A stretch of DNA of 23,805 bases from CAYURR01 sp964446745 (GTDB lineage Bacteria; Bacillota; Clostridia; Lachnospirales; WQUN01). Shown here piece by piece: positions 16,757-23,805 of this stretch. Each line of letters begins with the position of its first letter. Position 1 is the first letter of the stretch. The position numbers were made by a program, and so were the translations under genes. The stretch lies in contig CAYURR010000023.1 in NCBI GenBank assembly GCA_964446745.1, positions 1 through 23,805 on the forward strand, read 5' to 3'. The notes under the pieces were generated by a model, which worked only from the letters and a program-made list of their open reading frames with translations, ran no database searches and was not told the DNA's origin.

Positions 16757-16787
16757 TATGGGAAAAATGTCTAAGATGTGGTAGATT
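16757..16787 (+). promoter_or_regulatory. Candidate extended -10 promoter; copy 2 of the 31-bp repeated element
   Basis: TGGGAA (16759-16764), 17-bp spacer, TAGATT (16782-16787) with TG at 16779-16780. It agrees with the copy at 128-158 at 27 of 31 positions and has the same orientation. Flanking sequences of the two copies do not match, so the conserved unit ends close to the boxes. It would direct rightward transcription starting near 16795, where there is no protein gene on that strand. Confidence 0.45.
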
Positions 16788-16794
16788 AGAGTTA

Positions 16795-16897
16795 GACATT
16801 GACAAAATAAGACATGGGGACGTGAGAACGTGATGGCAAAAAATGAGCCGCGATACAATCATACCGGATTAGGTGATGTTTTGTATTCGCGGCTTTT
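16795..16897 (+). ncRNA. Possible short transcript between a promoter-like element and a terminator
   Basis: If the element at 16757 works, it makes an RNA of about 100 bases that ends at the hairpin 16847-16893 and its T run. It includes a small stem GGACGT/ACGTGA near 16818-16832. The only open frame, ATG 16833 to TAG (23 codons), has no Shine-Dalgarno and unremarkable composition, so a non-coding RNA is more likely than a peptide. It may equally be untranscribed spacer. Confidence 0.25.
16847..16897. terminator. Bidirectional intrinsic terminator
   Basis: GCCGCGATACAA (16847-16858) pairs with TTGTATTCGCGGC (16881-16893) with one bulged base and a 22-base loop. T6 follows on the plus strand; A6 precedes (16838-16843), which is a T tract for the minus strand. 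It would end the minus-strand gene at 16901 and any plus-strand transcript from 16757. Confidence 0.75.
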
Positions 16898-16900
16898 TTG

Positions 16901-17140
16901 TTAGTGCCATCCGGACAGGATGCTTTTGTCGGCTGCAACCTTGTTGACTATCTCGCTGCCGGAGCGGCAATTGTCAAAGGTGCCCCTGGATATCTCGTGT
17001 ATAACGCAGCTCAACAGATTTTCATAATAGGCCTCCGGCGTAACGCCCGTGGTCGTCTGATGGAAGTGCTGCTGGCTCTGGCTGGACGCGATACCTGCGT
17101 ATTCGTCCTTTACCTGTTGGATTAATTGGTCACGTGTCAT
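16901..17140 (-). CDS. 79-residue protein of unknown function
   Basis: Small, soluble, mixed-charge protein that I do not assign to a named family. It starts with ATG at 17140 behind a good AAAGGAG (about 17149-17155) and ends just before a strong terminator, so it is very probably a real gene. No membrane segment, signal peptide, metal motif or DNA-binding motif is seen. A conserved-looking core is TPEAYYENLLSCVIHEI (34-50), then GTFDN. Its base composition is like the exopolysaccharide side of the window, not like the AT-rich cmr genes 113 bases upstream. It is therefore probably older resident DNA and not part of the CRISPR system, though it lies on the same strand. Confidence 0.75.
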   Translation of the reverse strand: MTRDQLIQQVKDEYAGIASSQSQQHFHQTTTGVTPEAYYENLLSCVIHEISRGTFDNCRSGSEIVNKVAADKSILSGWH

Positions 17141-17253
17141 GGATTGTACTCCTTTTATTTTGATGTGGTTAATGTGTGTAAAAGGAGGGGGATTTATGCG
17201 GGAGGGTTTGGAAGGGTGAATTGCATTCGAGGATGACTATCCTTTGCCTACTG
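17141..17253. other. Gap between cmr6 and the 79-residue gene; composition boundary
   Basis: It holds the Shine-Dalgarno of the 79-residue gene and a short hairpin AGGAT/ATCCT (17230-17243), 11 bases after the cmr6 stop with no T run, so a weak terminator at best. No clear promoter for the downstream gene was recognised. The change from AT-rich cmr DNA to more G+C-rich DNA falls here. No direct repeat, insertion sequence or CRISPR repeat was seen. Confidence 0.5.
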
Positions 17254-18015
17254 TTAGTTGATTTTAGATGACGCAAGACCGTATCCATAGGCAGTTTTTG
17301 CACCGATTCCATACTCTGTAAGAGCAGATATTAAGCTATTTTTTATATTTAAACTATGCTCTTTCCATTCTTCGTTATCTGTACATGCAAAATAAATATT
17401 AAATATGGATTCTCTGGTAACGCAGGGGATATGTAACGGAGTTTTTCTACCCATATCGTTAGCGAAAACACCCCCTTTTTTTGCATAATATTCAGTATTA
17501 TGAGGTGTCATCACATCAAAATCCAATGTAAATTGAGTTGGAAATACATCAAAAAAAACCAAGCACCCCTTTGACTTATAGGATTCATTACTTTCAGAAC
17601 CAAGTAGTTTTTCGACATCAATGCCTTTTGGACTCTCCTGTTCGCAATAATTTCGGAAACAACCTTTTATAGCTGTGGCAGGTAAATATGGGACGCCATA
17701 TACCTGATGGAAGGTCATAAGTAAAGTTGAACTATACGGAGATTCTGCACCTGTTCCAATCATAAGTCTTGTTTCTGGCTTATAGCAAATATTTATGAAC
17801 ATCGAATAGAAAGATGCAAGATTTGCCGTCCTGTCATTGAGTGCTTTTAATAATTCAGTAAAGTCGAAAGATTTTACGGCTTTTAATTTCTGATGAAGTA
17901 AACTTTTAAATTCTCCTTCTTTGCTTGGGTCATAACATAAAAGTTTATTATGTGCTAAGTACAAGTTATCACAATGTGATCCAATCACCTCAAACGTTTT
18001 AACTGGGCTATTCAT
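17254..18015 (-). CDS. cmr6: Cmr6, RAMP (Cas7-like) subunit of type III-B effector
   Basis: A 253-residue RAMP protein. RLMIGTGAESPY (83-94) and PATAIKGCFRNY (112-123) are Cmr6 signatures, and the glycine-rich RAMP loop AKTAYGYGL is near the C-terminus. Cmr6 caps the Cmr backbone together with Cmr1 near the 3' end of the guide RNA. I use ATG at 18015, which overlaps the cmr5 end by 8 bases; an upstream in-frame TTG at 18039 is less likely. GAGGGG lies 13 bases before the ATG, inside cmr5. Confidence 0.93.
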   Translation of the reverse strand: MNSPVKTFEVIGSHCDNLYLAHNKLLCYDPSKEGEFKSLLHQKLKAVKSFDFTELLKALNDRTANLASFYSMFINICYKPETRLMIGTGAESPYSSTLLMTFHQVYGVPYLPATAIKGCFRNYCEQESPKGIDVEKLLGSESNESYKSKGCLVFFDVFPTQFTLDFDVMTPHNTEYYAKKGGVFANDMGRKTPLHIPCVTRESIFNIYFACTDNEEWKEHSLNIKNSLISALTEYGIGAKTAYGYGLASSKIN

Positions 18016-18358
18016 TGGCTTCGAACATCCCCTCTGCAAAACGTTTCACCCACACTAGCAATGACATTATTTCAACTGTTGCAAGACGTAGTGATTCACT
18101 TTCCATATTTGAAATAGTTGTCATTAAATCATTGTCTTTATCTTTTAAAAGTTGAACTGATAACAGTTTATACATTATGTGATGAGCAGGGCTTTTATTT
18201 TTCTTTGCATATAGAAATGCAGATGCTGCGGTCAAACCATTTGTATGAACCATTGTTGGAAAACTTCTAGCAAGTGAGCGGAATTCGGACTTTGCAGTTG
18301 TTATCGCTTTCAGTTCATCATATACAAATTTGGCTCGTTCATTATTCATGTATTTCAT
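18008..18358 (-). CDS. cmr5: Cmr5, small helical subunit of type III-B effector
   Basis: A 116-residue, mainly helical protein with FRSLARSFPTMVHTNGLTAA (26-45), the Cmr5 pattern. Cmr5 lines the belly of the complex beside Cmr4. Start ATG 18358 shares a base with the cmr4 stop (TAATG) and follows AGGAGG 11 bases upstream. An upstream GTG at 18382 would overlap that Shine-Dalgarno and is rejected. Confidence 0.92.
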   Translation of the reverse strand: MKYMNNERAKFVYDELKAITTAKSEFRSLARSFPTMVHTNGLTAASAFLYAKKNKSPAHHIMYKLLSVQLLKDKDNDLMTTISNMESESLRLATVEIMSLLVWVKRFAEGMFEANE

Positions 18359-19248
18359 TACTTTATAGTCCTCCTTTTCCACATTTTTTTACTTAGTAAT
18401 CCTTTGCCAAGGGTCATGTCTCCTCCGACTTGAAATACTTCGCAAGCAAACAGTTCTTCAAATTTATTTTTGACCTCATGAGCTGACATTCTATTTCCGG
18501 ATTTTTTTTGCGATATTTTGGATTCGGAGAAAAATAGTAAATTATACAGAATACTTTCTGAGGGAAGATTCTCTTGTGTAAAAAGTGCCTTGTCATTCGT
18601 TGTGCCAGACTCGTTATTTATCTTTATCCTTGTTACTACTTCTGTTGAGTTGGTAACAAAATATGTAAACTCATCGTCATTGATTAATATTACTCTGGAT
18701 GTAAAGTTATCGATTAACTCTGGCAAGTTTGATTTAACTATTTCAACAAATTTATAAAAGTTAGAATTTACAGCAACTTGAAAAACATATTCATCAAGAA
18801 CTACTTTATTATCGTTAAATGTAATAGCTGATTTGCAGGGTATCATGCAGGTCTTTATGTCAGATAGCCAACTCATATCTTTTTCGGAAAAATCTGTTAT
18901 ACCAGCAATTTTACAGTCTGATAAAAAGCGACTTATTGCGAATGGACAAGTTGCATATGCAAAAACTCCTTTCGCAGATTTTACAGGAAAGAACAAAAGC
19001 CTTGCATCGGAAAAAGATACTGCTGAAGCGGTTTCACCATCCGTATCACTGCCTAAAATTGCATAAACGTCCTCGTGTTGGCCCATTGCTCTCTTTATGC
19101 TCCCTTTGAGGCTTGAGGCCTCAACTTTTGGAAAGTTAGTATGATTTTCACGTTGTATAGGTAGATCTATATAATTCAAGTCATCTCCGCTGCCAACGTG
19201 GGTAGAGGTTAGAGTGTAAAGCATCATTAAATCTTTTACATTATACAT
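18358..19248 (-). CDS. cmr4: Cmr4, Cas7-family backbone and target-RNA nuclease of type III-B effector
   Basis: A 296-residue RAMP. STHVGSGDDLNYIDLPIQRE (15-34) and FPKVEASSLKGSIKRAM are diagnostic. Asp28 in IDLPIQRE matches the catalytic Asp of archaeal Cmr4 (Asp26 in Pyrococcus), so periodic cutting of target RNA should be intact. The glycine-rich GGDMTLGKG loop is at 275-283. GAGGAG precedes the ATG, which lies inside the end of cmr3 (13-base overlap). Confidence 0.95.
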   Translation of the reverse strand: MYNVKDLMMLYTLTSTHVGSGDDLNYIDLPIQRENHTNFPKVEASSLKGSIKRAMGQHEDVYAILGSDTDGETASAVSFSDARLLFFPVKSAKGVFAYATCPFAISRFLSDCKIAGITDFSEKDMSWLSDIKTCMIPCKSAITFNDNKVVLDEYVFQVAVNSNFYKFVEIVKSNLPELIDNFTSRVILINDDEFTYFVTNSTEVVTRIKINNESGTTNDKALFTQENLPSESILYNLLFFSESKISQKKSGNRMSAHEVKNKFEELFACEVFQVGGDMTLGKGLLSKKMWKRRTIK

Positions 19249-20387
19249 TGCAGCATCTCCTCTTTACATTTATCTATTGCACAAACAATCGCATATCCAA
19301 ATCCCCTGTCACAGTACTTTATTCTGTTATACTGTCGAGTAGGATATTGAAAGCCGTATGTATCTCGATAATCGCTAATACACTTTTGGTTAAACAGTGT
19401 TATAACATTATGATAACTACCTTCTAAAAGTTTAAAGTAATATACACTACCAGCTGGTACGGCGAAACGCATCTCCTTTGGCCTATTTTTGTTGTTAATT
19501 TCCTTATCATTGCTGTGGATATATTCTCCTTCGTAACCAAAGCCACCAATAGGTATTTTTTTACCTACCGCTGCTGTTATAAGCTGAACTGTTACTGATT
19601 TATCCTTGTAAGAAAATCGACCTATGTATGTGTTTGGATCAATCCATGCGGGCAACCATCCGTTTTTAAAAATGGCAGGAGTAGCAAAGTAAAGTTTAAA
19701 AAGCAGTGATTCTTTTGGAGGTGGGGCGATCATTAACTCTTTTTGAAACATATTAATCCTTGATAATTTAGACTCGCCACCTAATTTTATGAGTTCTTCT
19801 TTTTTTAAGGATATGTTTTGTACATCTAAAACTAGCTTCAACCCACATTTTGGTCGTATCATTTGAATTTGGTATAGATGCTTATCTTTCGATGTGTTGC
19901 TTTGCCTGTCAATAGCAATGCCGATCTTTTGTTCTTTAATTATATAGTCAGATAATTGAAAGCACGTGAACTCGCAATTATTGCCATGGACATACATATG
20001 CATATCTTCATAATAAATATATAAATCATCTAGATTTTTCACTTTACCACTAACAGCTGAAGAATCACATAAGGAATACTGAAGAGGAAAGCTAGACAAA
20101 GGCGTCTTTTTAATTGACATGTATTTGGCTAAAATCTTTTCTTCTCTTTTTACATTCTTTTCAAAGGTAATTAAATCTAGTGGGATTGGAAAGCAAAACT
20201 CATTCTCAATTGCAATGCCGTTAAAACCAATACGCATATGTTTTGCTGTTGCAAACTCTTTGAGTGCCCCTGCATATGTTGAAGGATGTGGTGGAAATAT
20301 ATTTCCAATAATGCTTGTTTCGCCTGCAAATTCAAATGGAGATGCTGATCGAAAGAAAAAATTATCAATAGGATCAATTTGGTACAT
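19236..20387 (-). CDS. cmr3: Cmr3, Cas5-group RAMP of type III-B effector
   Basis: A 383-residue protein with FPPHPSTYAGALKEF (31-45), GGESKLSR (203-210) and a late AVPAGSVYYFK strand, all typical of Cmr3. It binds the 5' handle of the guide RNA and docks on Cas10. ATG at 20387 with GGGAGG upstream; it overlaps the end of cas10 by 14 bases. Confidence 0.94.
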   Translation of the reverse strand: MYQIDPIDNFFFRSASPFEFAGETSIIGNIFPPHPSTYAGALKEFATAKHMRIGFNGIAIENEFCFPIPLDLITFEKNVKREEKILAKYMSIKKTPLSSFPLQYSLCDSSAVSGKVKNLDDLYIYYEDMHMYVHGNNCEFTCFQLSDYIIKEQKIGIAIDRQSNTSKDKHLYQIQMIRPKCGLKLVLDVQNISLKKEELIKLGGESKLSRINMFQKELMIAPPPKESLLFKLYFATPAIFKNGWLPAWIDPNTYIGRFSYKDKSVTVQLITAAVGKKIPIGGFGYEGEYIHSNDKEINNKNRPKEMRFAVPAGSVYYFKLLEGSYHNVITLFNQKCISDYRDTYGFQYPTRQYNRIKYCDRGFGYAIVCAIDKCKEEMLQCIM

Positions 20388-22050
20388 TTGTTAACACCTC
20401 CCTTGATAAAAATCCTACAATATCCAAGAAATTTATATACTCTCGGATATGTGTGCAGACAGAACTTATATTTATAAATTTGTCGAATAGCTCTTTATCG
20501 TATAATCCCTTATGCCTAATAATTTGTTCAATAACTACTTGCACCATATTGCTGTTAAGATTAAAATCCTCGTTTTCGTCAAGAATACTGAGTGTTTTGT
20601 TTATATCGTGAATTAGTGATTTTGAACACTTTTCTATCGACAAGACATGCAATATGCCATCAATAATTCTTAGTGACTTGTAATCCTTATTGCCGCCATT
20701 ATAAAAGCTATGTCGCAATACTCGAAGCTCTCCATTACGCTTAATAAGAGATAGAGCAAAGGCGTTTTTTCCAACATTACTTTTAGCATAATGTTCCATT
20801 TTATTGGCCGTTAACAATACTTCTTTTAATGGCTGCATTAAATGTGCGATTGCGATACCTGCAGAAAAGGTTAAGTTGGTTACATCGTAAAATGCTTGGT
20901 GAAGCTTTTGCAAACCACTAAAAAGTGTGTGTATAGGTAAAAATGCTAACACATCTTCTCCGCCAGCGTAGACACATAACCCATTACATTCTATTTCAAT
21001 AATTGTCTTAGCTAAATTAGCAAAATCGCATATTTTTTTACTTAAATTGCGGTGACTGTCTTCACTAGCCATTTTTCTATATACATCACCCATATTATCA
21101 CCATCAAATTTAATGCATGCATAATAAGAACTAAGAGAAATATTGTTCTCTTTTATACTCTCGTAAATAGTTTTTGCAGTCGTTATTGTATCTTCAGGGT
21201 ACTCTTCCGATGTTGGGTTATGATTATTAAGAAAATCATAAATTGCGTTTGCAATATCTGTAGGGTTTAAATTTGTTTTATATTCAACGCAATTATTTAT
21301 TTCATAATAATAGGCTTCTAATAGCATATTACGTAGGGATTTTACTTTTTTGTCTTTCATAAATGCTCGTTTAAAAAGTGAGATCGCAGACAATGCTTCT
21401 TTAGGCTTGACTAAATATGTCAGTTTTAGGTTTTCTGTTATGTCGATATAGCTATCGAGCTTATCCATGTTCGTATTCGCAGGAAATTTCCCTTCGGCAT
21501 CCTTTTTTATTACTATAGCGTTATACTCAGGAAACAGAGTACATTTACGTCCCCAAAACTCATTGTTTTGGGTGAAGTATCGTATGTTCTTAACCGCATG
21601 CAAGCCGCTAAAAATGTCGTTGTACGCTTTTTTATATTGAGTGTCATCTTCGTACGATTCGTATATCCAATAGACTTCTAAAAAGTCAGACATCTGTTTA
21701 GAAGCAACATTAATGTCTTTTTTTTCTGTTATGCCTATAGATTTAAAAGTGCTAATGTAGATTTTTTTATATTCATCTTTAACTATTTGAGATATTTCTT
21801 CTGCAATGTGTTTATAGTAATCCATACTACATGTACAAAAATTGTTAACTTTTGCAATTAAACGATTAGGGATATTTGACCCATCACCTTTAGGAAAAAT
21901 TACTTCAAAGCCTTTTATTTCGATTTGGGCAATCGCAATGGATGTCAAGTTGGAGAGGATGCTACTGCCCCCACACAAGTCGATCATTTTTCGAGAGTTT
22001 TCGATAAATGCCTTGACAGGACCTATTGTAAATGCAAATAGAGCCTTCAT
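20374..22050 (-). CDS. cmr2: Cas10/Cmr2, large subunit of type III-B effector, without HD domain
   Basis: A 558-residue Cas10. The N-terminus is already the first palm-like domain (FTIGPVKAFIENSRKMIDLC, 7-26), so the N-terminal HD nuclease domain found in longer Cmr2 proteins (for example about 870 residues in Pyrococcus) is absent. DGDNMG at 316-321 is the first metal-binding strand of the catalytic palm. The cyclase motif reads YAGGEDVLAFLP (361-372), that is GGED in place of the usual GGDD. Acidic residues for two metals remain, so synthesis of cyclic oligoadenylate or a related messenger is plausible. No DNase activity is expected. No clear four-Cys zinc finger was found. ATG overlaps the cmr1 stop (ATGA). 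Confidence 0.95.
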   Translation of the reverse strand: MKALFAFTIGPVKAFIENSRKMIDLCGGSSILSNLTSIAIAQIEIKGFEVIFPKGDGSNIPNRLIAKVNNFCTCSMDYYKHIAEEISQIVKDEYKKIYISTFKSIGITEKKDINVASKQMSDFLEVYWIYESYEDDTQYKKAYNDIFSGLHAVKNIRYFTQNNEFWGRKCTLFPEYNAIVIKKDAEGKFPANTNMDKLDSYIDITENLKLTYLVKPKEALSAISLFKRAFMKDKKVKSLRNMLLEAYYYEINNCVEYKTNLNPTDIANAIYDFLNNHNPTSEEYPEDTITTAKTIYESIKENNISLSSYYACIKFDGDNMGDVYRKMASEDSHRNLSKKICDFANLAKTIIEIECNGLCVYAGGEDVLAFLPIHTLFSGLQKLHQAFYDVTNLTFSAGIAIAHLMQPLKEVLLTANKMEHYAKSNVGKNAFALSLIKRNGELRVLRHSFYNGGNKDYKSLRIIDGILHVLSIEKCSKSLIHDINKTLSILDENEDFNLNSNMVQVVIEQIIRHKGLYDKELFDKFINISSVCTHIREYINFLDIVGFLSREVLTNVPN

Positions 22051-22988
22051 TTATCTAACACCTCACTTTCGATATTCTTTTGAAATGAAAGCCGCTCTTT
22101 TAGGTCTTCGTCAAAAGCCTGATTCTCATAAACTGCATTTATATAGGTATAGATTGGTAAATAGCCCTCTACCACTTTGGCTACACTAACAATGATAGGA
22201 GAAGCAAGTTTAAAGCTACCAGTTGCACATTTATTTGAATATTTTTTACCAATTTTCTTTTTTGTAATATGGCTAACTTTATCAACAGCAAGTAAGAAAT
22301 TGTCTATGCCATCGGCTTTTATGTAATTGCCAAATGATATTCTCTGTATCACTGGTCTTGGGTGCTTTGATTTATATACTTTGTCAGCCTCAATATAATC
22401 ATCTTTATACTTATATATATCCTGATTCTGACCAGATATTTTGTTCAAAAGGTGCCGCAGGTCTTCCTTTGTTTCGTCGATATTTCTTTCTTCCTCATTA
22501 ATGGATACACATCCCCTAGCTCTGCGAGTCCGTTTACCCATACCAGAGAGATAGAAGGATAGCCTTATCATGTTTTCATACCAATTAATGTCTATTTTGG
22601 TACGGTTACTTAACCTTATTACTATGTCAAAAAAAGAGTCAGTATTGATGCAGTTGCTTTTGATTTCTGGTTTTAACTTACCTTTTTCGTCATAGCATTT
22701 GATGTGTTGTCGATGAATTGTTAATGATTTGTAGCATGTATACAATATACTAGGATCAGGTATCATTTGCAGCCGAAAAGGTGAGGCGTTGTTTACGCTG
22801 CCAAAATAATTGCTTTCCGAGGTGAACAACTTCTGAGGAGATGTTTCTTGTTGAGTAATGCGATAAACATATCGCATAAGGCCTTTTAATTCCGTCGGCC
22901 GAAGTTCGGGTGTGTTAGGGTCTGCCCCGAAAGAAAACATAGGTGTTACAACTTTGCAATTTAATGTTTTGATTTGCATGATAGCCAC
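22047..22988 (-). CDS. cmr1: Cmr1, RAMP subunit of type III-B effector
   Basis: A 313-residue RAMP with PMFSFGADPNTPELRPTELK (16-35) and GLMRYVYR (36-43), the Cmr1 pattern seen at the N-terminus of the family. It sits near the 3' end of the guide RNA. I use GTG at 22988, directly behind the previous stop and 6 bases after AAGGAG; an in-frame ATG at 22979 is possible. First of the six cmr genes in numerical order. Confidence 0.9.
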   Translation of the reverse strand: MAIMQIKTLNCKVVTPMFSFGADPNTPELRPTELKGLMRYVYRITQQETSPQKLFTSESNYFGSVNNASPFRLQMIPDPSILYTCYKSLTIHRQHIKCYDEKGKLKPEIKSNCINTDSFFDIVIRLSNRTKIDINWYENMIRLSFYLSGMGKRTRRARGCVSINEEERNIDETKEDLRHLLNKISGQNQDIYKYKDDYIEADKVYKSKHPRPVIQRISFGNYIKADGIDNFLLAVDKVSHITKKKIGKKYSNKCATGSFKLASPIIVSVAKVVEGYLPIYTYINAVYENQAFDEDLKERLSFQKNIESEVLDK

Positions 22989-23789
22989 CTATCGCTCCTT
23001 CTCATTAAACATATCTACATATGCAAGGTGTGGGAACAATAATGGATTGTTTATAAGCATTAGTAATTGATTGAGCTGGAAGTTAAAGGTTAGCAATGTA
23101 GCATCTTTAATTTCATAGTCTGATATTTTTTTATGTGATAGTTCATTTATGTTTTTTTTGTCTTTAAGTGCTTCGCAATATTTAGACTTATAAGATTCGA
23201 AATCATAAGCTTCGAAGCGTTTGTCGTGATTTAAGTAAAAGTATGCATCATGTAATTTCTTAAGTTTTTCGCTGTAACCAATTTCAATATTATTTTTATG
23301 TGTAATTAACCATATGTCGAATAAGTCTTTGTTGGAGGCTGAATTCATAGAGCATAATATTTTAATAGGACGGGTAGCCTTCTGTGTGAGGGTACCCCTC
23401 ATTGCGATGTCTGTAGCTAATCTTGCAATGGACATATCGGATGTTTGTAAGTCGTTTATACGATTACACCAGTCTATTGTATCTTCGCTACCACTTTTAC
23501 ATTCTATAACAACCGCAACAGCCTCAATGGGAACAAATTTAATCTTGCCATATCGAAAAATATATGGAGTATATGTTTCGTCTATAATAGCAAGATCAAC
23601 TTCTCTAGATATGCCTTTTAGGGTGTTATCATTTTTAAAGGAAGAATCAATAATGAAAACAGATTGTTCGATGACAAACTTTTTAGGGATAATCATCTCG
23701 AATAACTGTCTCCAGATATCCTCACGTGCTGAGCCAATTGTATTTGGGTGTAAGATGTGTATCAAGTCAAGATGATCAACAAATGACAT
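22989..23789 (-). CDS. DUF6602-like PD-(D/E)XK nuclease-fold protein, possible CRISPR accessory protein
   Basis: A 266-residue protein. HPNTIGSAREDIWRQLF (14-30) followed by SREVDLAIID (61-70) and PIEAVAVVIECKS (87-99) gives the order of a PD-(D/E)XK core: Asp65, then Glu96-x-Lys98, with an upstream Glu31. The layout resembles the DUF6602 family. The C-terminal half (about 140-266) is helical and unrecognised. No CARF, SAVED, HEPN or membrane segment is seen. Its stop abuts the cmr1 start and its 3' end contains the cmr1 Shine-Dalgarno, so the genes are co-transcribed and probably work together. It could be the effector nuclease of this type III system or an unrelated passenger. The start is complete (ATG 23789) but its promoter is outside the window. 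Confidence 0.78.
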   Translation of the reverse strand: MSFVDHLDLIHILHPNTIGSAREDIWRQLFEMIIPKKFVIEQSVFIIDSSFKNDNTLKGISREVDLAIIDETYTPYIFRYGKIKFVPIEAVAVVIECKSGSEDTIDWCNRINDLQTSDMSIARLATDIAMRGTLTQKATRPIKILCSMNSASNKDLFDIWLITHKNNIEIGYSEKLKKLHDAYFYLNHDKRFEAYDFESYKSKYCEALKDKKNINELSHKKISDYEIKDATLLTFNFQLNQLLMLINNPLLFPHLAYVDMFNEKER

Positions 23790-23805
23790 CTCAATCTGAA
23801 AATAT

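Noticed and set aside
16800..16835. TGGGGACG followed by TGAGAACG as a REP/TnpA-type repeat
   Set aside because: It only loosely recalls such repeats, occurs once, and no Y1 transposase is present.
16833..16904. 23-codon open frame as a leader or signalling peptide
   Set aside because: No Shine-Dalgarno, and most of it is the terminator hairpin; it reads as chance.
23314..23775. 153-codon plus-strand open frame opposite the PD-(D/E)XK gene
   Set aside because: The minus-strand protein has recognisable nuclease motifs and a coupled downstream gene; the plus frame has neither homology cues nor a Shine-Dalgarno.
17254..23805. CRISPR array
   Set aside because: No regularly spaced repeats of 25-40 bases were seen on either strand; the whole stretch is filled by coding sequence.

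Overview
The window looks like an accessory stretch of a Bacillota chromosome, probably a clostridial one. The signs are strong AGGAGG-type ribosome binding sites, frequent GTG and TTG starts, a tRNA gene without an encoded CCA, an AgrC/AgrA-style two-component pair, a CadC-type regulator, and gene families typical of Gram-positive anaerobes. No species can be assigned from the sequence alone. There is no complete rRNA or tRNA gene, no CRISPR array and no transposase.

Layout. (1) 1-96: the 3' part of a tRNA-Ser gene and its terminator. (2) 181-2799 (+): a membrane histidine kinase with a GHKL ATPase domain and a LytTR response regulator, closed by a terminator. (3) 2928-14155 (+): one long, tightly packed operon for a Pel-type exopolysaccharide. 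It holds a PelD-like c-di-GMP receptor fused to a degenerate epimerase domain, a PelE-like TPR membrane protein, a large unrecognised polytopic membrane protein, a DUF2194/PelA-like anchored protein, the PelF glycosyltransferase and the PelG transporter. After these come a decayed UDP-N-acetylhexosamine dehydrogenase, an intact UDP-GlcNAc 4-epimerase, and a 76-residue chimeric remnant of a flippase. (4) 14170-16633 (-): a cadmium/zinc/lead resistance operon made of a CadC-type repressor, a free-standing HMA metal-binding protein and a P1B ATPase without its own HMA domain. It has a clear promoter and palindromic operator. (5) 16757-17140: a second copy of the promoter-like element found at 128, a short possible non-coding transcript, a bidirectional terminator and a 79-residue protein of unknown function. 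(6) 17254-23789 (-): a visibly AT-richer type III-B CRISPR effector operon, cmr1 to cmr6 in numerical order, preceded by a DUF6602-like PD-(D/E)XK protein.

How the parts fit. The Pel operon should polymerise and export a GlcNAc/GalNAc polymer when PelD binds c-di-GMP. The downstream 4-epimerase probably supplies UDP-GalNAc, the role PelX plays in Pseudomonas. The neighbouring two-component system is a plausible regulator, but this is inferred only from position. The Cmr complex would cut target RNA through Cmr4. It would signal through the Cas10 palm domain, because its Cas10 has no HD nuclease domain. The PD-(D/E)XK protein is the most obvious candidate effector, although it shows no nucleotide-sensing domain. 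Crispr RNA, Cas6 and adaptation genes must be supplied from outside the window.

Most interesting points: the SDR-PelD fusion with a retained RxxD c-di-GMP site, the unassigned 741-residue protein inside the Pel operon, three deletion scars clustered after pelG, the duplicated promoter element that may drive a small RNA, and the HD-less GGED Cas10 next to a CARF-less nuclease candidate.
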